Source of the DNA: Acetobacter malorum
GTDB taxonomy: Bacteria > Pseudomonadota > Alphaproteobacteria > Acetobacterales > Acetobacteraceae
Length of the DNA stretch: 64,000 nt
Direction: 5' to 3'
Assembly (NCBI RefSeq): GCF_001580615.1
Contig: NZ_LHZC01000057.1
Span: 186,001 to 250,000, forward strand
The position numbers and the translations under genes are program-made. Positions 48,733 through 61,684 of the stretch are shown here, one piece after another. The notes under the pieces were generated by a model, which had not been told where the DNA came from, ran no database searches, and saw nothing but the letters and a program-made list of their open reading frames with translations. Position 1 is the stretch's first letter. The number at the start of each line of letters is the position of its first letter.

Positions 48733-48761
48733 TAACTACCTCTCCCCCCCCCTTAAGTCAA
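48733..48761 (-). promoter_or_regulatory. Predicted rpsL operon promoter with a G9 tract in its spacer
   Basis: Minus-strand -35 TTGACT (48756-48761) and -10 TAGTTA (48733-48738), exactly 17 bases apart. Nine consecutive G (48744-48752) lie in the spacer. It follows the rpoC terminator, where a fresh promoter is needed. The -10 matches consensus at four of six positions. Confidence 0.55.
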
Positions 48762-48810
48762 GCGGGGTACGCGATTCTCGACCGCGAAAAGAAGAAAGAA
48801 GCCCTCACAT

Positions 48811-48845
48811 AAAAAGAAAGGGACCAGAGCATAGCCCTGATCCCT
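48811..48845 (-). terminator. Intrinsic terminator after rpoC
   Basis: Minus-strand AGGGATCAG (48837-48845), 9-base loop, CTGGTCCCT (48819-48827) with one G-U pair, then TTTCTTTTT (48811-48818 and adjoining base). Located 33 bases past the rpoC stop; separates rpoBC from the str genes. Confidence 0.9.
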
Positions 48846-48877
48846 CCTTTTCTAACGTCTTAATGGCGCCTGCTGCG

Positions 48878-53053
<4,176 letters not shown>

Positions 53054-53082
53054 GTGCCGAAGCCCCCAAAGGGAAATGAGGA

Positions 53083-53106
53083 GCCGGAATCGTCATTCCG
53101 GCCTCC
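53083..53106 (-). promoter_or_regulatory. Hairpin between rpoB and rpoC
   Basis: Perfect 8-bp stem GCCGGAAT/ATTCCGGC with a 4-base loop (53083-53102), extendable past one bulge. No T-run on the minus strand, so a processing or stabilising role fits better than termination. Confidence 0.45.
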
Positions 53107-53146
53107 CCCTCAAAATAAAAACGGATCGTGCTGCTAAGGGTCACCT

Positions 53147-56100
53147 TTATTTGGCCCCCTGCTCCAGCTCAACATTCAGGCCAAGGGACTTCAGTTCCTT
53201 GATCAGAACGTTAAAGCTTTCCGGAATACCGGCTTCAAAGTCATCCTGCTCACGCACAATGGCTTCATAGACCTTGGTTCGACCGGACACGTCATCCGAT
53301 TTCACCGTCAGCATTTCCTGCAGCGTATACGCAGCACCATAGGCTTCAAGAGCCCAGACTTCCATTTCACCAAAGCGCTGACCACCGAACTGCGCCTTAC
53401 CACCCAGCGGCTGCTGGGTCACAAGGGAGTACGGACCGATGGAACGTGCGTGGATCTTGTCATCAACAAGGTGATGCAGCTTGAGCATGTAGATGTAACC
53501 AACTGTGGTCTTACGCTCAAACGGCTCGCCCGTGCGTCCGTCGATCAGCTGAGACTGACCGGATTTATGAACACCGGCTTTTTCAAGCATGGCTTCAATA
53601 TCCGGGATGGAGGCCCCATCGAACACCGGCGTTGCAATCGGCACGCCCTTGCGCAGATTGTTGCACAGCTCGGTCAGCTCGCGGTTGTCCATGTCGGCAA
53701 TGGCTTCGTCATAGATGTTCTGCCCATACACGTCCTTCAGACGGTCCAGCAGTTCCTGACGTTTTTCACCAGTGCGCTGGTATTCATCCACCAGTTCACC
53801 AATGCCACGACCAAGGTTGGCACAAGCCCAGCCAAGATGCGTTTCCAGAATCTGCCCCACGTTCATACGTGACGGCACACCCAGCGGGTTCAGCACGATG
53901 TCCACAGACGTGCCGTCTTCCAGGAAGGGCATGTCTTCAACAGGCACCACGCGAGAAACCACACCCTTGTTCCCGTGACGACCGGCCATTTTGTCACCCG
54001 GCTGCAGCTTACGCTTCACCGCGACAAACACCTTGACCATCTTCATCACGCCGGGCGGCAGTTCATCACCGCGCTGCAGCTTTTCAACCTTGCTTTCAAA
54101 GCGGGCCTGAATTTTTGCCACGGAGGCATCAAATTCACGACGCAGCGTTTCCAGCTCAGCCATGACTTCATCGGACGCCACAACAATGTTGCGCCATGCG
54201 CCACGCGGGTTTTCGTCCAGAACTTCGTCCGTAATCACGGTGCCGGAGCGAATACCTTTGAAGCCGGCCCCAGCGGTCTGATCGAGCAGCTTTTCACGCA
54301 GACGGCTATAGAAGGAGCGTTCCTGAATAGCGCGCTCGTCATCACGGTCCTTGGACAGACGTTCGATCTCGGCGCGTTCAATCGCCATCGCACGTTCGTC
54401 CTTGTCCACGCCACGGCGTGAGAACACGCGGACGTCAACAATGGTGCCGGTCGTGCCGGGCGGCAGACGCAGAGACGTATCACGCACGTCAGACGCTTTT
54501 TCACCGAAGATGGCGCGCAGAAGTTTTTCTTCCGGCGTCATCGGGCTTTCACCCTTCGGCGTGACCTTACCGATGAGGATATCACCGGGGTTCACTTCAG
54601 CACCGACGTAAACGATACCAGCTTCGTCCAGGTTACGCAGCGCTTCTTCACCCACGTTGGGGATATCACGCGTGATTTCTTCCTGACCCAGCTTGGTATC
54701 ACGCGCCATGACTTCGAATTCCTCGATATGGATCGAGGTAAACACGTCATCCTTCGCAATACGTTCGGAGATCAGGATGGAATCTTCGAAGTTGTAACCG
54801 TTCCAGGGCATAAACGCGACGAGCGTGTTACGGCCCAGAGCCAGTTCACCCAGCTCCGTGGACGGACCATCGGCAATGATGTCACCAGCGCGAACCGTGT
54901 CCCCAACATGCACCAGCGGACGCTGGTTGATGCAGGTGGACTGGTTGGAGCGGGAGTATTTCCGCAGACGATAGATATCAACGCCCTGCGTAGACCCGTT
55001 CTCATCCGTTGCACGCACAACGATACGCGCACCGTCGATCTGATCCACAATACCCTGACGACGGGCAACAATCGTTGCACCGGAGTCATGAGCCACGGCG
55101 GCTTCCATCCCTGTGCCAACCAGCGGCGCATCAGAGCGCACCAGCGGCACAGCCTGACGCTGCATGTTGGAGCCCATCAGTGCGCGGTTCGCGTCATCGT
55201 TCTCAAGGAACGGAATGAGCGCTGCAGCGACGGAAACCAGCTGCTTGGGAGACACGTCACAGGCCGTCACTTCGGTCGGCGGCACGAGGCGGAAGTCCCC
55301 GCCACGACGCACGGACACCAGATCGCCCGTCAGGGTGCCATCAGCATCCTGCTTGGCATCAGCCTGTGCCACCACCAGCTTTTCTTCTTCCATGGCAGAA
55401 AGATATTTCCAGCCATCCTGAAGAATGCCGTCTTTCACCAGGCGATACGGCGTTTCAATAAAGCCGTATTTGTTCACCTTGGCGTAGGTGGACAGAGAGT
55501 TGATCAGACCGATGTTCGGGCCTTCCGGCGTTTCAATCGGGCAGATACGGCCGTAATGGGTCGGATGAACGTCACGAACTTCAAAGCCTGCGCGCTCACG
55601 TGTCAGACCACCCGGGCCAAGCGCTGAAAGACGACGCTTATGCGTGACTTCAGACAGCGGGTTGGTCTGATCCATGAACTGGCTCAGCTGAGAAGACCCG
55701 AAGAACTCACGCACAGCAGCAGCGGCAGGCTTCGCGTTGATCAGATCATGCGGCATGACCGTATCAATATCGACAGAACCCATACGCTCACGAATAGCGC
55801 GCTCCATACGCAGCAGGCCAACGCGATACTGGTTTTCCATCAGTTCACCAACCGAGCGAACACGGCGGTTACCAAGGTTATCAATATCGTCGACCTGACC
55901 GCGGCCGTCCTTCAGTTCACACATCACCTTGATGGTGCGCAGGATGTCTTCCTTACGCAGAACGCGCACGGTATCCGGCACATCGATATCAAGACGCATG
56001 TTCATCTTCACACGACCGACCGAAGAGAGGTCATAGCGGTCGGGATCGAAGAACAGGCCATGGAACATGGCATCAGCGGTTTCAGCCGTCGGCGGCTCAC

Positions 56101-57319
56101 CCGGACGCATGACGCGATAGATATCGATCAGCGCTTCATCACGCGCGGTGTTCTTGTCAACCGTCAGCGTGTTGCGGATCCACGGGCCCTTGGCAGCATC
56201 AATTGCCAGAACCGGCATTTCCGTCACGCCAGCGTCTTCAAGACCCGTCAGCGTTGCTTCGGTGATTTCGTCACCAGCTTCTGCGTAGATCTCGCCGGTT
56301 TCGAGATTGACCATATCACGGGCAATAAAGCGGCCCAGCAGATCAATTTCACCAACCAGCACTTCGCGGGTTTTTTCAGCGATCTTGCGCACCATACGGG
56401 CGGTCAGCTTGGCTTCTGCCTCAGCAACCACTTCGCCGGTTTCTGCGTCAACCAGCGGTGCCAGCAGCTTCAGACCACGGAAAGAGTCCGCATCGAACGG
56501 ACGCGCCCAGCCTTTAGCCGTTTTGGTGAAGGTGACGGTGTCATAGAAGTAGGAGAGGATTTCATTATCATCCATCCCCTTGATATCCAGAGCATCGACG
56601 TCCCCGCCTTCTGCCATTTTCGCTTTACGGGCAGCGGCAGATGCCTCGCCTTCCAGCGCATACAGCAGCGTAGTAACAGGCAGCTTACGCTTCCGGTCGA
56701 TACGCACATAAATCAGATCTTTGGCGTCAAACTCGAAGTCCAGCCAGGACCCGCGATACGGAATGACGCGTGCGGCAAACAGATATTTGCCGGAAGAGTG
56801 CGTCTTGCCCTTATCGTGGTCAAAGAACACACCGGGAGACCGGTGCATCTGGCTGACGATAACACGCTCGGTGCCATTAATAATGAAGGTCCCGTTGTCG
56901 GTCATCAGGGGCATGTCGCCCATATAGACCGGCTGCTCCTTGATATCCCTGATGGAGCGGGAACCCGTATCTTCATCCACATCCCATACAATGAGACGCA
57001 GGATCACTTTCAGCGGAGCGGAATAGGTCAGCCCGCGCTGAATGCATTCTTCAACATCATATTTCGGCTCTTCGAATTCGTAGCTAACGAATTCCAGCCG
57101 CCCGCGACCTGCAAAGTCATTAATCGGGAATACAGACCGGAAAACCTCCTGCAAACCTGTCGGCGTGCGCGCATCAGGCGACACATTCGCCTGAAGAAAC
57201 GTCTCGTAAGACGCCCGCTGCACGTCAATCAGGTTCGGCATCGGAGCGATTTCGGGGATCCGCCCGAAACTCTTGCGAATCCGCTTCCGTCCTGTGAACG
57301 ATTTGGTGATTGCGTTCAT
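53147..57319 (-). CDS. rpoB: RNA polymerase subunit beta
   Basis: 1390 aa. The rifampicin region (near 533-565) reads [20 protein letters not shown] and continues [10 protein letters not shown], with wild-type Asp, His and Ser at the classical resistance positions, so rifampicin sensitivity is predicted. [17 protein letters not shown] and [14 protein letters not shown] carry the catalytic-core motifs; the C-terminus [20 protein letters not shown] contacts beta'. It follows rplL after 230 bases with a strong inverted repeat. Confidence 0.98.
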   Translation of the reverse strand: MNAITKSFTGRKRIRKSFGRIPEIAPMPNLIDVQRASYETFLQANVSPDARTPTGLQEVFRSVFPINDFAGRGRLEFVSYEFEEPKYDVEECIQRGLTYSAPLKVILRLIVWDVDEDTGSRSIRDIKEQPVYMGDMPLMTDNGTFIINGTERVIVSQMHRSPGVFFDHDKGKTHSSGKYLFAARVIPYRGSWLDFEFDAKDLIYVRIDRKRKLPVTTLLYALEGEASAAARKAKMAEGGDVDALDIKGMDDNEILSYFYDTVTFTKTAKGWARPFDADSFRGLKLLAPLVDAETGEVVAEAEAKLTARMVRKIAEKTREVLVGEIDLLGRFIARDMVNLETGEIYAEAGDEITEATLTGLEDAGVTEMPVLAIDAAKGPWIRNTLTVDKNTARDEALIDIYRVMRPGEPPTAETADAMFHGLFFDPDRYDLSSVGRVKMNMRLDIDVPDTVRVLRKEDILRTIKVMCELKDGRGQVDDIDNLGNRRVRSVGELMENQYRVGLLRMERAIRERMGSVDIDTVMPHDLINAKPAAAAVREFFGSSQLSQFMDQTNPLSEVTHKRRLSALGPGGLTRERAGFEVRDVHPTHYGRICPIETPEGPNIGLINSLSTYAKVNKYGFIETPYRLVKDGILQDGWKYLSAMEEEKLVVAQADAKQDADGTLTGDLVSVRRGGDFRLVPPTEVTACDVSPKQLVSVAAALIPFLENDDANRALMGSNMQRQAVPLVRSDAPLVGTGMEAAVAHDSGATIVARRQGIVDQIDGARIVVRATDENGSTQGVDIYRLRKYSRSNQSTCINQRPLVHVGDTVRAGDIIADGPSTELGELALGRNTLVAFMPWNGYNFEDSILISERIAKDDVFTSIHIEEFEVMARDTKLGQEEITRDIPNVGEEALRNLDEAGIVYVGAEVNPGDILIGKVTPKGESPMTPEEKLLRAIFGEKASDVRDTSLRLPPGTTGTIVDVRVFSRRGVDKDERAMAIERAEIERLSKDRDDERAIQERSFYSRLREKLLDQTAGAGFKGIRSGTVITDEVLDENPRGAWRNIVVASDEVMAELETLRREFDASVAKIQARFESKVEKLQRGDELPPGVMKMVKVFVAVKRKLQPGDKMAGRHGNKGVVSRVVPVEDMPFLEDGTSVDIVLNPLGVPSRMNVGQILETHLGWACANLGRGIGELVDEYQRTGEKRQELLDRLKDVYGQNIYDEAIADMDNRELTELCNNLRKGVPIATPVFDGASIPDIEAMLEKAGVHKSGQSQLIDGRTGEPFERKTTVGYIYMLKLHHLVDDKIHARSIGPYSLVTQQPLGGKAQFGGQRFGEMEVWALEAYGAAYTLQEMLTVKSDDVSGRTKVYEAIVREQDDFEAGIPESFNVLIKELKSLGLNVELEQGAK

Positions 57320-57345
57320 CGTCGCTCCTGCCCTGCCCTTTGTCT

Positions 57346-57390
57346 CGGACCATCAGGCCCGCCGCGCTCTACCGCGAGCCTGATGGTCCG
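57346..57390 (-). promoter_or_regulatory. Long perfect inverted repeat between rplL and rpoB
   Basis: CGGACCATCAGGC (57346-57358) and GCCTGATGGTCCG (57378-57390), 13 bp without mismatch, loop of 19 bases that includes a small CGCG/CGCG repeat. No T-run. In E. coli this same junction has an attenuator and an RNase III cleavage site; position and size suggest an analogous processing hairpin. A weaker hairpin (about 57515-57537) lies just after rplL. Confidence 0.65.
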
Positions 57391-57549
57391 ACCTGTAGTA
57401 ACCGGCCTTCACTGATACCGGGAAGACCCCGGCCTCTATACCTGCTCCGAACCGGATCCGAAACAGGCAAACGGGCAGAGGCAACATACCCCCACCCGAA
57501 AACCTTTTCCATTACCCCGCCGCCCTGAGGCAGCGGGACTTTGGCAAAC

Positions 57550-57924
57550 TTATTTAATTTCGACGCTTGCGCCGTTGTCTTCAAGAGTCTTCTTGATTTT
57601 TTCGGCTTCGTCTTTGCTAGCGCCTTCTTTAACGGTCTTCGGTGCGCCTTCAACCAGGTCTTTGGCTTCTTTCAGGCCCAGACCCGTGATGCCACGGATT
57701 TCCTTAATGACGTTGATTTTCTTGTCGCCAGCTTTGGTCAGAATGACGTCAAACTCGGTCTTTTCTTCAGCCGGAGCAGCGGCAGCAGCCGGACCAGCAG
57801 CAGCAACAGCAACCGGAGCAGCGGCGGAAACGCCCCACTTTTCTTCCAGCAGCTTGGAGAGTTCAGCAGCTTCGAGAACGGTCAGAGCAGACAGTTCGTC
57901 AACGAGCTTGTTCAGATCAGCCAT
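57550..57924 (-). CDS. rplL: 50S ribosomal protein L7/L12
   Basis: 124 aa from [20 protein letters not shown]; upstream in-frame codons are non-coding in character. The N-terminal dimer domain, an Ala/Pro hinge ([17 protein letters not shown], about 38-56) and the factor-binding C-terminal domain ([19 protein letters not shown]) are all present. Stalk protein recruiting translational GTPases. Confidence 0.97.
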   Translation of the reverse strand: MADLNKLVDELSALTVLEAAELSKLLEEKWGVSAAAPVAVAAAGPAAAAAPAEEKTEFDVILTKAGDKKINVIKEIRGITGLGLKEAKDLVEGAPKTVKEGASKDEAEKIKKTLEDNGASVEIK

Positions 57925-58022
57925 GATTAGACTTCCTAATATAAACACTGGTTTGCAAAGCACAACCTCCCCGGTGGAAGGCCATGCGATTTCTTGAACA
58001 CGTCTTCAGATGAAGGCGTGCT

Positions 58023-58547
58023 TTAGGCGGCTTCCGCCTCACCCGTTTTGGCATAGGCCCCAAAAACCCGGGCAAGCTGCCCTGCCGGTGCCTGGGTAAC
58101 ACCTGCGATACGCGTAGCGGGCGTGGAGATAAGACCCACGAGCTGCGCGCGCAGTGCATCCAGAGACGGCAGTTCGGCCAGAGCCTTCAGTCCGTTGGCG
58201 TCAAGCACCTGCGAACCAAGAGAACCCCCGACCAGCACAAGCTTGTCATTGGTTTTGGCGAACTCGACGATCACCTTTGCCACTGCTACCGGATCAGCTG
58301 CCCATGCAAGAGCAGTCGGTCCTTTAAGCATCGGCTTAATGCCGTCGAACTGGGTCCCATCCAGGGCGAGAGTTGCCAGCCGGTTTTTTGCGACCTTGTA
58401 AGTTGCACCCGCTGCACGCACTTTGCGTCGCAGATCCGTCACATCAGCTACGGTCAACCCAGCATTCTGGGTCACCACAACCATGGACGTTTCAGCGAAC
58501 ACGGCGGCAAGGGCGGCAACAGCGGCCTGCTTTTCCGTACGGTTCAA
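58023..58547 (-). CDS. rplJ: 50S ribosomal protein L10
   Basis: 174 aa from a TTG start giving MNRTEKQAAVAALAAVFAET. This start has GGAG seven bases upstream and produces the usual L10 length; the longer in-frame reading (to 58646) adds an Arg-rich segment unlike L10. The LRRKVRAAGATYKVAKNRLA segment is diagnostic. L10 anchors the L7/L12 dimers and in other bacteria represses its own mRNA. Confidence 0.93.
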   Translation of the reverse strand: MNRTEKQAAVAALAAVFAETSMVVVTQNAGLTVADVTDLRRKVRAAGATYKVAKNRLATLALDGTQFDGIKPMLKGPTALAWAADPVAVAKVIVEFAKTNDKLVLVGGSLGSQVLDANGLKALAELPSLDALRAQLVGLISTPATRIAGVTQAPAGQLARVFGAYAKTGEAEAA

Positions 58548-58832
58548 ATCCCGTCTCCGTCTTGCTTCATCCAGCCTTGGCCGAATAAAGCGGGTTGCCC
58601 TCAGGATTTCACAAAACAGCGTGAAATCCGCTCGCCTGTCCTTCAAACGGAATACCCGGAGCCTGCCGAAAAACAGCCTGCAACCAGCATCCCCGTCTTA
58701 CACGCGCAAACCTATAAGGTCTTTTACGGCACAAGGCCACGTGTGATCTCGGACAGGATCGGGAAGCAACCCGAAGGCGCTTCCCTTAATGTGCCGCACC
58801 AGACCGAAGCCCAGCACAGCAGCATCTCAAAC
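58548..58832 (-). promoter_or_regulatory. rplA-rplJ gap, candidate L10 leader
   Basis: 285 bases with two strong minus-strand hairpins. One spans 58761-58785 (GGGAAGC/GCTTCCC, TTCG-type loop) just after rplA. The other is a perfect 9-bp stem GGATTTCAC/GTGAAATCC (58604-58629) about 60 bases before rplJ. Neither has a T-run. Position and structure suit the L10 autoregulatory leader known in many bacteria, but I could not verify the conserved internal motif. Confidence 0.45.
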
Positions 58833-59525
58833 TCAGCCTGCGAAAGCTGAGATATCGACCTGAACGCCCGGACCCATGGTGGACGCAAGAGCGATCTTCT
58901 TCAGATACGTGCCCTTTGCACCCGTCGGGCGAGCTTTCTGCACGGCATCGATGAATGCGCGAGCATTTTCAATCAGCTTTGCTTCATCGAAAGAAGCCTT
59001 GCCGATGCCAGCATGCACGATACCGGCTTTTTCAGCGCGGTATTCGACCTGACCGGACTTGGCTGCCGTAATAGCACCCTTAACGTCCATGGTCACGGTG
59101 CCCAGCTTCGGGTTCGGCATCAGACCACGCGGACCGAGGATCTTACCCAGACGACCGACCAGAGCCATCATGTCCGGGGTTGCAATGCAGCGATCGAATT
59201 CGATTTCGCCAGCCTGCACTTTTTCCATCAGATCTTCAGCGCCAACAACGTCGGCACCAGCAGCGGTTGCTTCTTCAGCTTTCGCGCCACGAGCAAACAC
59301 GCCAACGCGCAGCGTTTTACCCGTGCCGTTCGGCAGGGAAACGAAACCGCGAACCATCTGGTCAGCATGACGCGGGTCAATGCCCAGGTTGAGGGAGATT
59401 TCAACCGTTTCGTCAAACTTAGCCGTTGCATTGCCCTTTACCAGGGAAATAGCTTCGTCCAGCCCGTAAGACTGACCGTGAGTGACTTTGCTGCGTGCAG
59501 CGGCAATACGCTTGTTCTTAGCCAT
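58833..59525 (-). CDS. rplA: 50S ribosomal protein L1
   Basis: 230 aa. [40 protein letters not shown] and the C-terminal [20 protein letters not shown] are diagnostic. Builds the mobile L1 stalk; in E. coli it represses the rplK-rplA mRNA. Four bases separate it from rplK. Confidence 0.98.
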   Translation of the reverse strand: MAKNKRIAAARSKVTHGQSYGLDEAISLVKGNATAKFDETVEISLNLGIDPRHADQMVRGFVSLPNGTGKTLRVGVFARGAKAEEATAAGADVVGAEDLMEKVQAGEIEFDRCIATPDMMALVGRLGKILGPRGLMPNPKLGTVTMDVKGAITAAKSGQVEYRAEKAGIVHAGIGKASFDEAKLIENARAFIDAVQKARPTGAKGTYLKKIALASTMGPGVQVDISAFAG

Positions 59526-59529
59526 GCTC

Positions 59530-59961
59530 TCAGCCCTCCACCGTCAGACCCATGGAACGGGCAGAACCTACCAGCATCCGCACGGCGCCATCGATATCGT
59601 TAGCGTTCATGTCTTTGAACTTCTGCTCTGCGATTTCCTGCAGCTGACCCATGGTCACCTTGCCGACAGCAGCAGACTTACCAACCGTCTGGCTACCTTT
59701 GGAGATCTTGGCAGCTTTCAGCAGGAAGTAGGTGTTCGGCGGCGTCTTGGTGATGAAGCTGAACGTGCGGTCTGCATAAGCGGTGATGACGACCGGGATC
59801 GGCATACCTGGCTCAAGACCCTGGGTCTTGGCGTTGAACTCTTTACAGAACTGCATGATGTTCAGACCACGCTGACCGAGCGCGGGACCAACCGGCGGCG
59901 AAGGATTCGCTTTGCCAGCAGGAATCTGAAGCTTGATGTAGCCAACAACTTTTTTGGCCAT
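59530..59961 (-). CDS. rplK: 50S ribosomal protein L11
   Basis: 143 aa. [40 protein letters not shown] and the C-terminal [13 protein letters not shown] are typical. Forms the GTPase-associated centre and is required for RelA activation in enterobacteria. First gene of the superoperon; a hairpin enclosing its SD lies immediately before the ATG. secE and nusG, its usual neighbours, are not upstream. Confidence 0.98.
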   Translation of the reverse strand: MAKKVVGYIKLQIPAGKANPSPPVGPALGQRGLNIMQFCKEFNAKTQGLEPGMPIPVVITAYADRTFSFITKTPPNTYFLLKAAKISKGSQTVGKSAAVGKVTMGQLQEIAEQKFKDMNANDIDGAVRMLVGSARSMGLTVEG

Positions 59962-59962
59962 A

Positions 59963-59990
59963 TCCGGGACTCCTCATTATTGAACCCGGA
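59963..59990 (-). promoter_or_regulatory. Hairpin enclosing the rplK ribosome-binding site
   Basis: TCCGGG (59963-59968) and CCCGGA (59985-59990) form a 6-bp stem whose loop contains the GAGGAG SD; the rplK ATG begins two bases later. Placement matches the leader site where L1 represses rplK-rplA in E. coli, so this is a candidate L1 target. Confidence 0.45.
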
Positions 59991-60054
59991 CCGCGGTTCT
60001 CACGACTCCTCTGAGCCATGGTTATGGCACAGGAAGAGCCTCCCGCGTTCCGAT

Positions 60055-60082
60055 AGGAAAGGCGCGCTTACCGGTGCGCGCC
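60055..60082 (-). terminator. Terminator overlapping the stop codon of the RND outer-membrane gene
   Basis: GGCGCGC (60061-60067) and GCGCGCC (60076-60082), perfect 7-bp stem; the TAA stop (60068-60070) lies in the loop. On the minus strand TTTCCTAT follows, a short T-tract. It insulates rplK from the efflux operon. Confidence 0.55.
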
Positions 60083-61684
60083 GCTTGTGTCAAGAGGCTG
60101 ACGCATATTTGCACCGCCCGATGTCAGGTCAGATGCCGTAGGATCAGCCTGTGTGCTGATGCCACCAAGTGGGGCTGCATGGCGCAGATTGCCATACTGC
60201 AGCGGGTGGAACGGCATGATTTTATCAGACTGCGGCAGCTCTGCCCGAGACCAGCCACCACCCAGCGCGCGAATCAGTTCCACGCGCGCATCAACAGCAC
60301 GGGTCTGCACCTGCACAAGGGCAATACGCGCGTTCAGCGCCGCCACCTGTGCCACAACCACATCAAGGTAGTTGGTCAGGCCGCCGGTATAGAGCGCCAT
60401 GGTCATGGTCTGAGTATGCAGGGCCGCACTCACAGCATTGCTCTGCTGCTGTGATTCCGTCTTCAGGCGGCTGGTGCGCGTGAGGTTATCTTCCACCTCC
60501 TGAAACGCATCCAGCACGGTGCTGCGATACAGGTCTTCCTGCTCCCGGTATTGCGACCAGTTGCGCTGCAGCTCGGCACGCCGCAAACCGCCCTGGAACA
60601 GTGGCAGCAACGCCTGCACGCCAAACTGGTACATAGAGTTGGAGAGAGACGCGAGGTCAAACCCGTTATCCATGAAGCCCGTCATGGCGTTGAAGGTAAT
60701 GTGCGGATAGAACGCCGCGCGTGAGACACCAATCGCCCGGTTGGCCTGCGCCATACGTCGCTCGGCCTCGGCAATATCTGGCCGCCGTTCCAGCAACGTG
60801 GAGGGCAGAGCAACCGGCGGTTGCGCCTCAGCAAACCCCAGACGCGTGACCGGCGCGATATGGAATGAGGCAGGCGCCTGATTCACCAGCACCGCAATGG
60901 CATGCTCCATCACATCCCGCTGGGCGCGCACCTCGGTTTCCTGCGCCTGCGTGGTGTAAAGCTGGGTTTCTGCACGTGAGACGTCCATCCCCGGTGCGAT
61001 GGCCCCCGCCAGACGCATTTTGGTGACCTGCACCGCCGTCTGATAGTAGCGGATGGAATCCCGATACACCGCATCCTGCGCGTCCAGCCCGCGCAGCGTG
61101 ACGTAATCGCTCGCCAGCTCGGCCTGCAGGCTCAGGCGGGCCAGCGCGTAGGCTGCGGCCTCGGCCTGCGTGCCCTGCTTGGCCATACGCACCTTGTTAC
61201 GAATGGCAGACCAGAAATCCGGCTCCCATGTCGCTGTGCCCGAATATTGCTCGGACGACATATAGACCGGCCCCTGAGAACCAGCCCCACGCCACAGCCT
61301 GTGCCGTGAGCCCTTATATTTCTCACCGCTCGCGGCACCATTAACCTGCGGGTACAGGTGCGACTTAGCTTCCATCGCCACATCACGCGCCTGCATGAAG
61401 GCTTCCGCCTGCGCCTGAAGGCTCGGGTTCAGGCGCATGGCCTGCTCTTCCAGCTGGTTGAGTTGCGGGTCCCCCAGCATGGTCCACCAGTCTGGGCGGA
61501 TCGCATCATCCGCCGGCTGGCCGGGCTGCAGAACCCCGTGGTTCTGCCCTTCCCACTGGGCGGGCAGCGTCAGCTTGGTCGGTTTGTAGCGCGGGGCCAG
61601 ATCACACCCCGAGAGCATGGTGGCCAGAGAAAGACCAACCAGAAAACTCCGCTTCAGTCGCAGCGTCACGGCGCGCCCTGTCAT
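60068..61684 (-). CDS. Outer-membrane efflux lipoprotein (NodT/OprM family)
   Basis: 538 aa TolC-like channel of the second RND system. Signal peptide with lipobox LSGC, lipidated C27; mature start DLAPRYKPTKLTLP. PDWWTMLGDPQLNQLEEQAM and LERRPDIAEAERRMAQANRA are the two repeat signatures. A C-terminal extension after about residue 475 (HPLQYGNLRHAAPLGG, ending GGANMRQPLDTSG) goes beyond usual members. It overlaps the adaptor gene by four bases (61681-61684). Confidence 0.9.
   Translation of the reverse strand: MTGRAVTLRLKRSFLVGLSLATMLSGCDLAPRYKPTKLTLPAQWEGQNHGVLQPGQPADDAIRPDWWTMLGDPQLNQLEEQAMRLNPSLQAQAEAFMQARDVAMEAKSHLYPQVNGAASGEKYKGSRHRLWRGAGSQGPVYMSSEQYSGTATWEPDFWSAIRNKVRMAKQGTQAEAAAYALARLSLQAELASDYVTLRGLDAQDAVYRDSIRYYQTAVQVTKMRLAGAIAPGMDVSRAETQLYTTQAQETEVRAQRDVMEHAIAVLVNQAPASFHIAPVTRLGFAEAQPPVALPSTLLERRPDIAEAERRMAQANRAIGVSRAAFYPHITFNAMTGFMDNGFDLASLSNSMYQFGVQALLPLFQGGLRRAELQRNWSQYREQEDLYRSTVLDAFQEVEDNLTRTSRLKTESQQQSNAVSAALHTQTMTMALYTGGLTNYLDVVVAQVAALNARIALVQVQTRAVDARVELIRALGGGWSRAELPQSDKIMPFHPLQYGNLRHAAPLGGISTQADPTASDLTSGGANMRQPLDTSGAHR

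Larger units (their letters stand above)
48527..48877 (-). other. rpoC-rpsL intergenic region and rpsL leader
   Basis: 351 bases with no gene. Going downstream on the minus strand it has the rpoC terminator (48811-48845), the predicted rpsL promoter (48733-48761), and a leader of about 200 bases ending in a GGATCGGGAAAGG SD region before the rpsL ATG. No clear S7-binding structure was recognised. Confidence 0.7.

Noticed and set aside
55640..57415. Long plus-strand open frames opposite rpoB (and a similar one opposite rpoC at 50852-52369)
   Set aside because: Antisense to intact, highly conserved polymerase genes; no start signal or domain support.
58541..58570. tRNA T-arm-like sequence (GGTTCAAATCCCGT) on the plus strand
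   Set aside because: The T-stem does not pair beyond two bases and no anticodon or acceptor arm precedes it; the stretch is the rplJ start region.
59975..60000. GGGTTCAA on the minus strand before rplK, suggestive of a tRNA end such as the tRNA-Trp seen near nusG in other bacteria
   Set aside because: No cloverleaf can be built from the bases upstream; the sequence is better explained by the hairpin around the rplK SD.
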